64,000 nt of DNA from Peribacillus simplex. Its GTDB lineage: Bacteria; Bacillota; Bacilli; Bacillales; DSM-1321. The stretch spans positions 2,880,001 through 2,944,000 of the forward strand of contig NZ_CP126106.1 of the NCBI RefSeq assembly GCF_030123325.1, written 5' to 3'. Shown here piece by piece: positions 32,836 to 42,600 of this stretch. The position numbers were made by a program, and so were the translations under genes. The notes beneath the pieces are model-generated. The model worked only from the letters and a program-made list of their open reading frames with translations. It ran no database searches and was not told the origin of the DNA. Every line of letters begins with the position of its first letter. Within the stretch, counting starts at the first letter, position 1.

Positions 32836-33831
32836 TCAAAAATATAAGGAAATATCTGCTGCAATCGTTGTTTCCATCATTTCTTTTACCTTTTTAGGAT
32901 CTGTTGTTTTTCCTAGCACCCACATCAATTTCGGCACGATTGCTTCTGTGTTCATATTTTTAGAACGTACTACACGATCATGGTCAATTTTCCGACCAAC
33001 TTCATATATACCCATGTCTTCTCCTTCTTCGAGACATTGAGTCGTAATGACAACCGATACACCGTGCTCTGTCAATTCAATTAATTTCGCTAAAATGTTG
33101 CGCACTTGAAAAGGTACACCACCACTTCCATAGCTCTCTACGACCACTCCTTTATACAAACCTTTTAGGCAGTCAAAAAATTCTGGTTTTATTCCTGGAT
33201 GTAATTTCACAACCGCCACATCTGTACAAAGTGATGTATCTAATTGAATGTGTTTCCTTTTTTTGATTTGAATGGATTTATTATATTCAATATGGTCATC
33301 ATGTATCGATGCAACATACGGATAATTAATACTTTCAAAGGCATCATAGCTTTTCGTTCTAAGTTTAATCGCTCTTGTCCCTTGAATGACTTTGCCGTCA
33401 AATACAATATATACCCCACCTATTTCTTCACAAGCAAAACGAATGGCATCTGAAATGTTTCGTTTTGCATCTGTTTTACTAAACGAAATAGGAATTTGCG
33501 AACCTGTAATTACAATCGGTTTTGATGCATCTTGTAACATATAAGAAATTGCAGCTGATGTGTAAGCCATTGTATCGGTGCCATGCGTAATAATGAAGCC
33601 ATCGTAATGATCGTAATGTTCGTAAATAGCATTCGCCAAGTCTATCCAAAACTCTGGTTGCATGTTGGTGCTATCAATGTTCATTAACTCCTTCGTATCA
33701 ATACGGCAACGTACATTTAATTCAGGTATGTAACTTAATAAATCATCGGCGTGCAGTTCAGGTGCAAGTCCGTTTTCTCCTTCAAGTGAGGCTACTGTTC
33801 CACCAGTCGTAATCAACATTAATTTTTTCAA
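32836..33831 (-). CDS. ansA: L-asparaginase (cytoplasmic type I)
   Basis: A 331-aa amidohydrolase converting asparagine to aspartate and ammonia. Catalytic threonines in LITTGGTVAS and GFIITHGTDTMAYTS, with the conserved PIVITGSQIPISF. No signal peptide, and the length matches AnsA of B. subtilis (329 aa). TTG start at 33831, nine bases after GGGGAG. It has its own promoter with repeated operator-like sites. Confidence 0.92.
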   Translation of the reverse strand: MKKLMLITTGGTVASLEGENGLAPELHADDLLSYIPELNVRCRIDTKELMNIDSTNMQPEFWIDLANAIYEHYDHYDGFIITHGTDTMAYTSAAISYMLQDASKPIVITGSQIPISFSKTDAKRNISDAIRFACEEIGGVYIVFDGKVIQGTRAIKLRTKSYDAFESINYPYVASIHDDHIEYNKSIQIKKRKHIQLDTSLCTDVAVVKLHPGIKPEFFDCLKGLYKGVVVESYGSGGVPFQVRNILAKLIELTEHGVSVVITTQCLEEGEDMGIYEVGRKIDHDRVVRSKNMNTEAIVPKLMWVLGKTTDPKKVKEMMETTIAADISLYF

Positions 33832-33871
33832 TGATAATGTCTCCCCTACTACAATATGTTTTCAAAAAAGT

Positions 33872-33944
33872 ATTCAATTCGCATGCTTTTATTCAATTCG
33901 CGTACATTCCATGTAATTATATTAACATAAACATAATAATTCAA
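33872..33944 (-). promoter_or_regulatory. ansA promoter with direct-repeat operator candidates
   Basis: TTGAAT (33939-33944), 17 bp, TATAAT (33916-33921) on the minus strand. Downstream of the expected start are two identical 11-mers, GCGAATTGAAT, at 33872-33882 and 33891-33901, spaced 19 bp. This is a plausible site for a dimeric repressor. Confidence 0.55.
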
Positions 33945-34252
33945 GATAAAAATTTTCAATTTTTGTACACTACTTTTTTTTGAAGCCACAGAATGATTTT
34001 TACTTACTGAATAATCAGAGCTGAGTTCTATTTCTATACGTGAACCATTTCGTGAAATGACGTACAATAATATTCTTCTGCACGCAAAAAAAGCGATCCA
34101 TCATCTAAGAATCGCATTTGTTCTATTTAACTATTTCTTATTCAACTAAACTGCCTTAAAGACAGTTCTGATTTCATGATATCAAAAAAATTTCCCATAA
34201 CAGCGTTATCGTAACAGAGACATGCTCTGTGTAAAGCCATGCTCCCAAAGGA
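33945..34252. other. Intergenic spacer with terminators
   Basis: No gene. It holds the terminator at 34086-34115 and a small hairpin AACTGCCTTAAAGACAGTT (about 34149-34167) that recurs as AGCTGCCTTAAAGACAGCT at about 37048. Confidence 0.5.
34086..34115 (-). terminator. Terminator after the alcohol dehydrogenase gene
   Basis: GCGAT (34093-34097) / ATCGC (34111-34115), followed on the minus strand by seven T's. Confidence 0.6.
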
Positions 34253-35386
34253 TTATGGTTTTAAAACGACTTTTATACAATCATCCTCACGATTATTAAA
34301 AATTTGATACCCATGACTTGCGTCTTCAAGGGACATTTTGTGTGTGATAATTTCCCTTGGGTCAAATTCGTTATTTGTTATTTTTTTAAACAATTCTGGC
34401 ATTAAATGAATGACTGGAGCTTGTCCCATTTTAAGATTAATATTTCTTATCCAAAATGCACCTAATGGAAAAAGATTATAGTTACCCCCGTAAACACCAG
34501 TCATTTGCACAGTACCATACTTCCGGACAGCTTTAGTAGAAATTTGAATGGGTCCAAGGGTTCCGCCCTGCAGTTTGAATTTTTGTTCCAGAAACTCTAG
34601 GGGTGATTTCTTTCCGTCCATACCTACACAATCGATGACGACATCTGCCCCACCATGAGTAATCTCTTTTAAATGTTCACCCATATCGGGGTATTTTGTG
34701 AACTCAAATACCTCAACTTTGTTCATCTTTTTCGCATGATCGATCCGGTAATCCAAGTAATCAATTGCTATCACACGTTTTGCACCTTTCATCCAGGCAA
34801 ATTTTTGTACCATCAACCCAACAGGTCCACATCCAAGAACTATAACAGTATCGCCTGATTTTACACCTGCATTTATTACACTCCAATAAGCTGTTGGCAG
34901 AACATCCGATAAAAAGAGCAGTGACTCATCTTCCAATTCGCATGATTCCTCGATAACAAAGGGAGTGAAATTTCCAAAAGGGACTTTTAAATATTCAGCC
35001 TGACCACCTGGATGGTTACCGAACTTTTCCGTATAACCAAAGTATCCTCCAGAATCATAATGAGGGTTTGAGTTATCGCACTGGCTTTCCATTTCATGTT
35101 GGCAATAAAAGCAATGTCCGCATGAAACATTAAAGGGAACGACAACACGGTCTCCCTTTTTTACTTTTGTGACTTCAGGTCCAACTTCTTCTACAATACC
35201 CATTGGTTCGTGACCGATAATATATCCTGGGGGTAATGGCATGTTACCTTGATATAAATGCAAATCAGATCCGCAAATAGCGGTAGAAGTAATCTTAACT
35301 ATGATATCGTCTTTTTTTTCTAATTTTGCATCCTCTACTTGGTTAACCTGTACATGATTTGGTCCTTGATAAGTTACAGCCTTCAT
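34253..35386 (-). CDS. adhB: Zinc-dependent alcohol dehydrogenase
   Basis: A 377-aa medium-chain dehydrogenase. Catalytic zinc ligands lie in TAICGSDLHLYQG and GHEPMGIVEEVG; structural zinc cysteines in SCGHCFYCQHEMESQC; the Rossmann NAD motif is VIVLGCGPVGLMVQKFA with an acidic residue in AIDYLDYR, indicating NAD(H). Size and sequence pattern resemble B. subtilis AdhB and glutathione-independent formaldehyde dehydrogenases; the symbol is a best guess. ATG at 35386 behind AGGAGGG. Confidence 0.85.
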   Translation of the reverse strand: MKAVTYQGPNHVQVNQVEDAKLEKKDDIIVKITSTAICGSDLHLYQGNMPLPPGYIIGHEPMGIVEEVGPEVTKVKKGDRVVVPFNVSCGHCFYCQHEMESQCDNSNPHYDSGGYFGYTEKFGNHPGGQAEYLKVPFGNFTPFVIEESCELEDESLLFLSDVLPTAYWSVINAGVKSGDTVIVLGCGPVGLMVQKFAWMKGAKRVIAIDYLDYRIDHAKKMNKVEVFEFTKYPDMGEHLKEITHGGADVVIDCVGMDGKKSPLEFLEQKFKLQGGTLGPIQISTKAVRKYGTVQMTGVYGGNYNLFPLGAFWIRNINLKMGQAPVIHLMPELFKKITNNEFDPREIITHKMSLEDASHGYQIFNNREDDCIKVVLKP

Positions 35387-36012
35387 AAATGCCGGTCCCT
35401 CCTAATTCTAATATTCACTGTTAACACTCTTAACTATGTTCAGCAAGGAAAGTAAATAATATACTTAGTCACTCTTAGCATAATTTTTATGTAAGTTAAT
35501 AAAGTTGCACGGTTTATAATAAAGGCGTACTGTCTTGATTGCGAATTATTGGTGATGGCGATCGAATTAGTTTTTGAAATTGTATATAGCGTGAAATAAT
35601 TCGGGGAATTAAATTTCTGGTAACAACCATTCCATATAAGAAAAGGAGCTGCTGATAAGCTTCTTATAATGAAGAAACGCACCCGTTAGCTCAACAAGGA
35701 TATTTTTCTATTTTTGCACTTTTACCAAGGAAAGTTGTATTTCTAATTATTCTCGGAATATCCAGGAAAATTATTGTATTGGCAGCATCAAGGCTTGGAT
35801 AGCGGCAGTAATTACTCCAATTTTCGAAACAGCAATAATCGCTAATTGCATATAAACGTTGCCAAGGAGTTGCTTCAGAGATAGCGATCATACCTTTCTT
35901 TCCAAATAATACAACTACCATTCACATTAAAAAGGTAAATTAGTATATTAAATTTTCTTGGTGGTTTAGGATATAAATCCAGAACAATTATAGGGGTAGA
36001 AGCAGGATGAGA
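35387..36012. other. Intergenic region, no gene recognised
   Basis: Two minus-strand frames of 76-80 codons (35440-35682 and 35691-35921) have no ribosome binding site or family resemblance. I see no repeat or RNA structure here. Confidence 0.5.
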
Positions 36013-36768
36013 TTAGTCATTTGGACAAATCCTTTCTTCCTCTAAATGACCTGAACGTTTTATCTTTGTCTGGAGATAATTCTCATTAAACTCCGAAATA
36101 TCCCCCCATAAAGGCTTTCTACCTGCAACCTCCAAACCGGCGTTTTTCAAAGCTTCCAACTTTTTGGGGTTATTGGTCATAAGTGTAACCGGCTTGGATC
36201 TTAGTGCTTTCAATACCAATATCGCGTCATTATAGTTTCTGGAATCATCAACAAAACCCAGTTTTTTATTAGCATCAACTGTATCATAGCCATTTTCCTG
36301 AAGGATATAAGCCAGTGCTTTACTAAAGAGGCCAATTCCTCTTCCTTCATGATTGGCTAGATAAAACAACGCGCCCACACCATGTTCCACTATCATTTTC
36401 ATGGATTTTTTCAATTGATAACCGCAGTCGCATCGCTTACTGCCAAATATGTCACCTGTATGACAAATGGAATGCATTCTGATAATGGCATCATCACCAT
36501 TTGAAAAGTCACCATATACTAACACACTTGATTGCTGCAATTCAGCTAAATTAACAGAAGATAATTTTTCAATAATTCTCTCATAGTTTTCTGTTACTTC
36601 GTCACAATTTAGCCAACAATACCATTTGAACACTACCGTCTCCCCATATAAGTTAACTGGTAGTCGAATGGGACCAACTAAATAAATTGCCTTTTTATCT
36701 ATTTTAATTAAACGAATTTTATCTTCTATAACTGAAAGAACTTTCGAATCAAACTTTGTTTGGGTCAT
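36013..36768 (-). CDS. Stand-alone GTP cyclohydrolase II
   Basis: A 251-aa enzyme of the RibA C-terminal type, opening GTP to a diaminopyrimidine. Zinc cysteines lie in HSICHTGDIFGSKRCDCGYQ, the GTP/catalytic segment is NHEGRGIGLFSK, and LMTNNPKKLEALKNAGLEV is the C-terminal signature. It has no DHBP-synthase domain, whereas Bacillus riboflavin operons encode a bifunctional RibBA. It has about 60 extra N-terminal residues. No other riboflavin gene is nearby, so it may feed another GTP-derived pathway. I start at the ATG at 36768, eight bases after AAAGGAG. Confidence 0.85.
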   Translation of the reverse strand: MTQTKFDSKVLSVIEDKIRLIKIDKKAIYLVGPIRLPVNLYGETVVFKWYCWLNCDEVTENYERIIEKLSSVNLAELQQSSVLVYGDFSNGDDAIIRMHSICHTGDIFGSKRCDCGYQLKKSMKMIVEHGVGALFYLANHEGRGIGLFSKALAYILQENGYDTVDANKKLGFVDDSRNYNDAILVLKALRSKPVTLMTNNPKKLEALKNAGLEVAGRKPLWGDISEFNENYLQTKIKRSGHLEEERICPND

Positions 36769-37222
36769 GAGTTTCACTCCTTTTTTGAGTTAGTTTAAGC
36801 ATCGATGCAAAATTTATCCCATTAGAATTTTTCTCAGCTTCTATGAACTATTTTACTTTTCATTCTTCCTTAACTCTCCATTTATTCTTATGGATACTTC
36901 AAGAAAATGATATGGACAGAATAATTGATTATCCCAAATGACTTTAAACGCTGAGATGAATCGAGTTAATTTACTATACTCATTCACCTTCACCTCTTTT
37001 CAATTCTTTGAACGAATCTGCCCCGATAGTGGCATAAAGAAAAAGCTGCCTTAAAGACAGCTCCAAATTACAGAATTTTATAAAATGCCCACCGTTAACT
37101 AAATAGGAATTCTCATAAACCTTGAAGACTAATCTCTTAGGCTAATCATTTATTTCGAACCCCTTCAAAAAGTATTCAACCGTTTCAGGTTCTTCTTCTA
37201 TTTAGTTCCCTTTCTTTAATCT
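36769..37222. other. Intergenic spacer
   Basis: No gene. A minus-strand terminator-like hairpin AGCTGTCTTTAAGGCAGCTTTTTC (split: AGCTGTC / GGCAGCT then T-run) lies at about 37043-37067. Confidence 0.5.
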
Positions 37223-38392
37223 TTAAGCTCTTTTAGAAAACAATTCATTACCCCTATTTTTAATCGCTCCCAAAAAAGTCCGCATTACTTGTTCGGCTGA
37301 CCCTTCCAACAATTCAGCTCCTCTTTCCATAGCTTCCTTTAACGGCATAGGGGCGCTCACTAAACTATGAACACTAGTTACTCCATGTTGATATAAAACT
37401 TCAATACCGGTTCCGATCGATCCAGCTAAAACAAATACTGGAATACCGTGCTTTTTGGCTTCTTGTGCAACTCCCATTGGTGTTTTGCCCGAAGCTGTCT
37501 GGTAATCGATTTGGCCCTCACCGGTAAAGACACAATCAGCATCGGACAATCTTTCACCCATTTTCGTATGCTCCAATACAATATCGATCCCCCTTTTTGT
37601 TTCTGCTGGGAAAAAGGCTTGAAATGCACCTCCCATTCCACCTGCAGCACCCGCACCCGCTTTATCATGCAAGTGTATGCCTGTCTTGATTTCCACTAAA
37701 TCCGCCCATGATGATAATGCTTTATCAAGCAATTCAACCATGGCAGGAGTGGCACCTTTTTGAGGTCCGAAAACACTTGATGCCCCATTTGGACCGACTA
37801 ACGGATTCTGGACATCCGAGGCAATCATAAACTCGGAATCTGCAATTCTGGAATCAAGATCTTCGGTATTAATTTCTGATATCCGTGATAATTCGGCACC
37901 CCCGAATCCCAGCGGTTTACCATCTTCATCAAACACCCGCATCCCCAAGGCCTGGAGCATCCCAACACCCGCATCATTGGTAGCGCTTCCGCCCACCGCT
38001 AAAATGAACTTTCGACAGCCATCATTCAATGCCTTTTGAATAAGCTCCCCTGTTCCGTATGTAGTAGTGACCAATGGGTTCAACTTATCTGGATCGACTA
38101 GGCACAGTCCGGATGCACTGGCCATTTCAATCACGCATGTTTCCTGATCACCCAAGATTCCATATGCTGCCTGAACGTCTTCAAGTAAAGGTCCTTTAAC
38201 AGTCACTTCAACTTTTCGGCCATTCGTAGCTGCCACAAGGCTATCCATCGTACCTTCCCCGCCATCCGCTACAGGAACCAATTCTGTCCTCGCATCCGGC
38301 AGTGCCTTCCTGATCCCTCGCTCGATTGCTTTGGAAGCTTCTAATGCTGACAGACTTCCTTTATAGGAATCTGGTGCAATAACAATTTTCAT
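37223..38392 (-). CDS. glxK: Glycerate kinase
   Basis: A 389-aa GarK/GlxK-type kinase phosphorylating D-glycerate. Opening KIVIAPDSYKGSLSALEA, the substrate region VPVADGGEGTMDSLV, ILAVGGSATNDAGVGMLQA and CVFTGEGQIDYQTASGKTP are characteristic. The start at 38392 has AAAGGGGG seven bases before the ATG. It is divergent from the remains of a CdaR-type regulator that probably once controlled it. Confidence 0.93.
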   Translation of the reverse strand: MKIVIAPDSYKGSLSALEASKAIERGIRKALPDARTELVPVADGGEGTMDSLVAATNGRKVEVTVKGPLLEDVQAAYGILGDQETCVIEMASASGLCLVDPDKLNPLVTTTYGTGELIQKALNDGCRKFILAVGGSATNDAGVGMLQALGMRVFDEDGKPLGFGGAELSRISEINTEDLDSRIADSEFMIASDVQNPLVGPNGASSVFGPQKGATPAMVELLDKALSSWADLVEIKTGIHLHDKAGAGAAGGMGGAFQAFFPAETKRGIDIVLEHTKMGERLSDADCVFTGEGQIDYQTASGKTPMGVAQEAKKHGIPVFVLAGSIGTGIEVLYQHGVTSVHSLVSAPMPLKEAMERGAELLEGSAEQVMRTFLGAIKNRGNELFSKRA

Positions 38393-38629
38393 GCTCAGGC
38401 CCCCTTTGAATATATTTTTAATAACCTTTGGAAATATTTTAATCACCGTTCATTCTTTACGAAAATTAGTATGGAGTGTTGTTTGTTTTTTGGGGGCTAT
38501 TATATAGAAAAAATGATCTTAAGTCAGTATTCTGTTATTTTCCCACCTCCTTAAGTAAAAGAGTGCAAAAGGCTTAAACTATAGACCATCCCCTATTTCA
38601 TTATAAGTCATCGCTTGTTTGCATGGGGG

Positions 38630-39358
38630 TGATGGAAATCAAATTAAATACGTTAAATAAAAGTGAGCTGATTCAAATGACGGAAAATAAATTTGGTATT
38701 CAACACACCCTTGTTGGGTTCCTGATCGGGTTTCATTCTCACTACTGCACTTGCTGAAAATGATATCGGCCAAAGACTGGATACAGTCATCAAACAATTA
38801 GGCTGTTTTCGTAAAGATTGTTGTTTTTAAAACGAAACGATTTAAGGTTGATTGGAGCGCAAGTGCGAGACTCCTGCGGGAGCAGCGGGACAGGTGAGAC
38901 CCCACAGGCGTTTACGCCGAGAAGGCTCACCGCCCGCTCCGCGGAAAGCGAGCACCTGGAGGGGAAATCAACCACACCGCATTACTTGTTAAATCGCAAC
39001 AAAGTATGTGAAAACAGCCAACAATTAAAAGCAAAAAGCTTTGTTATTCGAATCGGTTTGGGCTCAATTGTGGAAAAGGTATCATACAAATGCCACTTTT
39101 TCCGGGAAGCTGAATCAGCACTTTTACTAGGTGAAGCCAATCAAGCTTTAATATACTGATGTGGAAACAAAGGCACTCTTGTAAAGGATAGATGAGCGGG
39201 CGAAACGGAAAATTCAGGAAAGAATACTAGGCTGCTTATCTGAAAAGTTGATCGAGACACTGTAACAATTTTTCCTTAGTAACTTAAATATCGGCGTATG
39301 TGCCCTTATATACCGATTAAAAAGTTAATCACCCGATATAATCTACATTAGATGCGTG
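38630..39358 (+). pseudogene. CdaR/PucR-type sugar-diacid regulator, destroyed by MITE and mutations
   Basis: Joining the DNA across the MITE (one copy of AACAATTA) gives ENDIGQRLDTVIKQLKAK, then SFVIRIGLGSIVEK and HFFREAESALLLGEANQAL. This matches the GGDEF-like middle domain of CdaR regulators. Further on, RILGCLSEKLIETL, a stop, then FFLSNLNIG and LIYRLK match the C-terminal HTH region. There are internal stops and frameshifts, and the N-terminal domain is largely gone. CdaR-type genes are usual neighbours of glycerate kinase genes. The 5' boundary is uncertain. Confidence 0.65.
38793..39027 (-). mobile_element. MITE copy 2 (219 bp) inserted in the CdaR-type pseudogene
   Basis: The element spans 38801-39019, in reverse orientation to copy 1: GGCTGTTTTCGTAAAGATTG to GTATGTGAAAACAGCC. 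Flanked by perfect 8-bp duplications AACAATTA (38793-38800 and 39020-39027). The frame of the host gene is restored when one duplication and the element are removed, which shows a true insertion. Confidence 0.92.
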
Positions 39359-39553
39359 ATGACATAACTTTGCAGCTAGCCATTTGGTAAGAAATCGAAA
39401 AGGAGAAATTGAAGATATTTTAAGAACAAAACGGTCTATTTAAATTAACTCATTCTATCCCTATTAAATCCTTGCATTGGAAATCTGTATAATTGATCGA
39501 AATACCGCGTAGATTAACAATACATGATTTTTTTGTATATCAGGAGGGATTGA

Positions 39554-41161
39554 ATGAGTGGCATCGCAAATATTTTAATTATCCTTGGATTTACAGTTAT
39601 TTTCATCGTTATCATCATCTTGGTTTTCCTATTACTTTATATGATTTTCTTTGACCGCACGCAGAAGCACCATGCAATTTTAAGAAATTACCCCGTGCTC
39701 GGGAGAATACGTTACTTTCTGGAAAAAATTGGGCCTGAAATGAGGCAATATTGGTTTAACAGTGATAACGAAGGAAAACCCTTTTCCCGGGATGACTATG
39801 AACATATGGTGAAAAGTTCAAAATATTTACGGGATGTAATAGGTTTTGGTTCAAAACGGGATTTTGATGAAGAAGGCTTCTTTGTTAAGAATAGCATGTT
39901 CCCGAAATTGGCTGAAGAAGAAAAGTACGATCGGGAAACAAAAGTGACGACTAAAAGATACATTCTAGTGAAAGACCCGCTTTTCTCACAACGAGAAGAA
40001 AAATGGGGTGATGAAGTGTCCTCTGCATTCTTATTGGATGATGAAGATGCCGTGATCATCGGCCCAAACACTAAGCATCCCTTTCGAGTAAAAGGTCTTA
40101 TCGGCATGTCCGCCATGAGTTATGGTTCTTTGGGGAAGAACGCAATCACTGCCCTTTCTGAGGGATTGGCTGCAGCAAAAGGCACATGGATGAATACAGG
40201 GGAAGGAGGACTTTCTCCTTATCATTTAACCGGCGGTGTCGATATAATCATGCAAATCGGGCCGGCCATGTTTGGAGTTCGTGATAGCAAGGGCGAAATG
40301 GATTGGGATGAATTAAAAAGAAAAAGTGAAATACCAGAAATCAAAGCATTTGAAGTCAAATTGGCTCAAGGTGCCAAAACTCGCGGAGGGCATATCGATG
40401 CTGAAAAAGTGAATCCGGAAATTGCTGAAATCCGTAAGGTCGTTCCGTACAAAGCGATCGATAGTCCAAATCGGTTTCATCAATTCAATGACGTAAAATC
40501 CATGTGCGAGTTTATTGAAAGAATCAGGGAACAAACAGGCATCCCGGTAGGCATCAAAATGGTGATCGGCGGCAATGACAGTGTCGAAGAGCTTGCTAGC
40601 TATATGAAAGAAACCGGGAAAGGTCCGGATTTCATTTCATTGGATGGCGGTGAAGGCGGCACGGGTGCTTCTTATCAGGAATTGATCGATAGCGTAGGAT
40701 TGCCGCTAAAATCCGCGTTGCCGATCTTAGTATCGACACTGGAAAAATACGGCGTCCGAGATCGGGTTAAAATCATCGCCTCCGGTAAATTGTTCACGCC
40801 TGATAGAATCGCCATTGCCCTAGCCATGGGAGCCGACCTTGTTAACATAGCGCGTGGTTTCATGATTGCGATAGGATGTATCCAGACGATGAAATGTCAA
40901 TCCAACGCTTGTCCTGTCGGGGTAGCAACCACTGATCCGGAACTGCAAAAGGCACTTGTCATCGATGAAAAGAAATACCGTGTGGTCAATTTTCTTGTTA
41001 CCCTTAGAAAAGGATTATACCGAATCTCAGCCGCTGCTGGTTTGGATTCACCTATCCATTTTCAACCTAAGCACATTAGCTATAAGGATGATAAAGGAAT
41101 TGTCACATCCCTAGAAGATATCATGAAAGAAGTAAAGGGACATATAGGTGCCAGACAATGA
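39554..41161 (+). CDS. yerD: Membrane-anchored glutamate-synthase-like FMN protein (YerD type)
   Basis: A 535-aa protein with one N-terminal transmembrane helix (about residues 5-32) and the GltB FMN/[3Fe-4S] domain: GLIGMSAMSYGSLGKNAITA, NTGEGGLSPYH, KLAQGAKTRGGHIDAEKV, SLDGGEGGTGASYQELID, NIARGFMIAIGCIQTMKC and QSNACPVGVATTD. It lacks the glutaminase domain of true glutamate synthase. The biological reaction of YerD-type proteins is not established. ATG behind AGGAGGG. Confidence 0.9.
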   Translation: MSGIANILIILGFTVIFIVIIILVFLLLYMIFFDRTQKHHAILRNYPVLGRIRYFLEKIGPEMRQYWFNSDNEGKPFSRDDYEHMVKSSKYLRDVIGFGSKRDFDEEGFFVKNSMFPKLAEEEKYDRETKVTTKRYILVKDPLFSQREEKWGDEVSSAFLLDDEDAVIIGPNTKHPFRVKGLIGMSAMSYGSLGKNAITALSEGLAAAKGTWMNTGEGGLSPYHLTGGVDIIMQIGPAMFGVRDSKGEMDWDELKRKSEIPEIKAFEVKLAQGAKTRGGHIDAEKVNPEIAEIRKVVPYKAIDSPNRFHQFNDVKSMCEFIERIREQTGIPVGIKMVIGGNDSVEELASYMKETGKGPDFISLDGGEGGTGASYQELIDSVGLPLKSALPILVSTLEKYGVRDRVKIIASGKLFTPDRIAIALAMGADLVNIARGFMIAIGCIQTMKCQSNACPVGVATTDPELQKALVIDEKKYRVVNFLVTLRKGLYRISAAAGLDSPIHFQPKHISYKDDKGIVTSLEDIMKEVKGHIGARQ

Positions 41162-41195
41162 AAAACCACCGCCCTCGTTTATGGGCGGTGGTTTT
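41162..41195. terminator. Bidirectional terminator after yerD
   Basis: Perfect 13-bp GC-rich stem AAAACCACCGCCC (41162-41174) / GGGCGGTGGTTTT (41183-41195), shared by yerD and the converging MFS gene. Confidence 0.85.
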
Positions 41196-41240
41196 CACTT
41201 TATCAATAAGTGAAGTCACTTTAGGCTGCTCCAAAATGTA

Positions 41241-42467
41241 TCAGGCATGTAAACGAACATCCCCTGTCTGCTCTTTTCCCTTACCCATCAGCTTTCCATA
41301 GCGATAATAAACATAAACTGCAGCTATAAATCCAGTTACAGACAGGAATGCATCAAATATGAAGATGATTGATATATTCCCGCTTTTCGACATCCAACCC
41401 GTTACAAGCGGCATGACTATAGAAGCCAATCCAGCAGCTGTTGCTACAATCCCTGTCACTGTTCCTTTTTTACTCCAGAAAAATTCCGTCATTATCGTAA
41501 TGGCTAATAGAAAGATACCCGCAGTGGAAAGTCCGATGAAAAATGCGGTGATGGAAACGATGATCGGTACCTTAACCAAAAGGATCGTAAGGATTGAAAT
41601 AAAAGTTATGATCGGATAAACCATGATAACCGTTATTGGCCGGACGATCTTTTTTAATAATATGGATAAAACCAATACAGAAATAAGCGCCCCTAAACTA
41701 TAATAACTCAGTAATTTGATGGAACTGGCCATCGTCATGCCCACAGCTTGCTGCCCATAAGTCGGAAGCCATATCTGTGAAACGGTGAATAATCCTGTTG
41801 ATGTGAAACCGATTATCACGAGGGCAAGTCCCTCTTTACGTAATACCGGTTCTGAAATGAATTTCATTCTCCCGGTACGATCGTCCATATGTTTTTCCTT
41901 ATACATATTCGTACCAGGAAAAGAAACGGTGAATAAAAAAATCAAATTCAATAGATAAATGACAGCAGGAATAAAAAAGGCATATCCATAAAACATCTCA
42001 TGATTCGAGAAAAATAATATCATGAACGGAAGAAGAAATGCTCCAGCAGACATGAATGCTTTCACCAGTACACTTGCAGAACCGGCAGCTCGTGGGAAAA
42101 GCTCTGTTAAACCTGGATATGATCCTGCATCCATTGACGAATTAGCGACACCTGCAAGGATAGCAAAAACAAAAGCCATATGATAATTTGGCGATAATGG
42201 AATACCGATCAAGAAAATACCCATTCCCAATGATGAAGCAATAATTAATGGTTTGCGCCCGATTTTATCTGATAAATATCCCGTAAATGCATATGTAAGT
42301 AATTTCCCCACCCCTATAGCTGCGATGATATAACTTACCCCGGCATTATCTGTATCCCATTGCTCCGTTAAATACGGCATATTCGATGCGAGCATGATAT
42401 TGACCATACCTAACAGGAAATAATTAATATATACTCCTGATGCTGTTTTCATATACGTGTTCTTCAT
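41241..42467 (-). CDS. MFS transporter
   Basis: A 408-aa, 12-helix major facilitator with GYLSDKIGRKPLIIASSLGM as the loop 2-3 signature. Short loops and the GSYPGLTELFPRAAGSASV segment resemble carriers for small organic acids or sugars, but the substrate is unclear. ATG at 42467 behind GGGAG. Neighbouring genes do not identify the substrate. Confidence 0.82.
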   Translation of the reverse strand: MKNTYMKTASGVYINYFLLGMVNIMLASNMPYLTEQWDTDNAGVSYIIAAIGVGKLLTYAFTGYLSDKIGRKPLIIASSLGMGIFLIGIPLSPNYHMAFVFAILAGVANSSMDAGSYPGLTELFPRAAGSASVLVKAFMSAGAFLLPFMILFFSNHEMFYGYAFFIPAVIYLLNLIFLFTVSFPGTNMYKEKHMDDRTGRMKFISEPVLRKEGLALVIIGFTSTGLFTVSQIWLPTYGQQAVGMTMASSIKLLSYYSLGALISVLVLSILLKKIVRPITVIMVYPIITFISILTILLVKVPIIVSITAFFIGLSTAGIFLLAITIMTEFFWSKKGTVTGIVATAAGLASIVMPLVTGWMSKSGNISIIFIFDAFLSVTGFIAAVYVYYRYGKLMGKGKEQTGDVRLHA

Positions 42468-42556
42468 CTCAAAACTCCCAACCTGTCTTCAGTAAACGTT
42501 CTCCGCCGATTCATTAACTAGTATATTTAAGACAGTGTGACTTGCGTTTTGAATAT

Positions 42557-42581
42557 AAAAAAAGCTCATATGACATGAGCT
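42557..42581 (-). terminator. Terminator of the MBL-fold gene
   Basis: AGCTCAT (42563-42569) / ATGAGCT (42575-42581) followed by seven T's on the minus strand. Confidence 0.75.
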
Positions 42582-42600
42582 AGAAACAACGTTCAATATA

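Noticed and set aside
33912..33927. TnrA-box-like TGTAATTATATTAACA upstream of ansA
   Set aside because: The spacing between TGTNA and TNACA is 6 instead of 7 bases, and it overlaps the -10 region, a position for repression only. Not strong enough to call.
35440..35921. Two minus-strand frames in the gap between adhB and the GTP cyclohydrolase gene
   Set aside because: No ribosome binding site, no family resemblance, composition like non-coding DNA.
37426..37668. Frames antisense to or in other frames of clear genes (for example 37426-37668, 9366-9605, 51349-51862)
   Set aside because: Shadows of long conserved genes on the opposite strand or frame, without ribosome binding sites.
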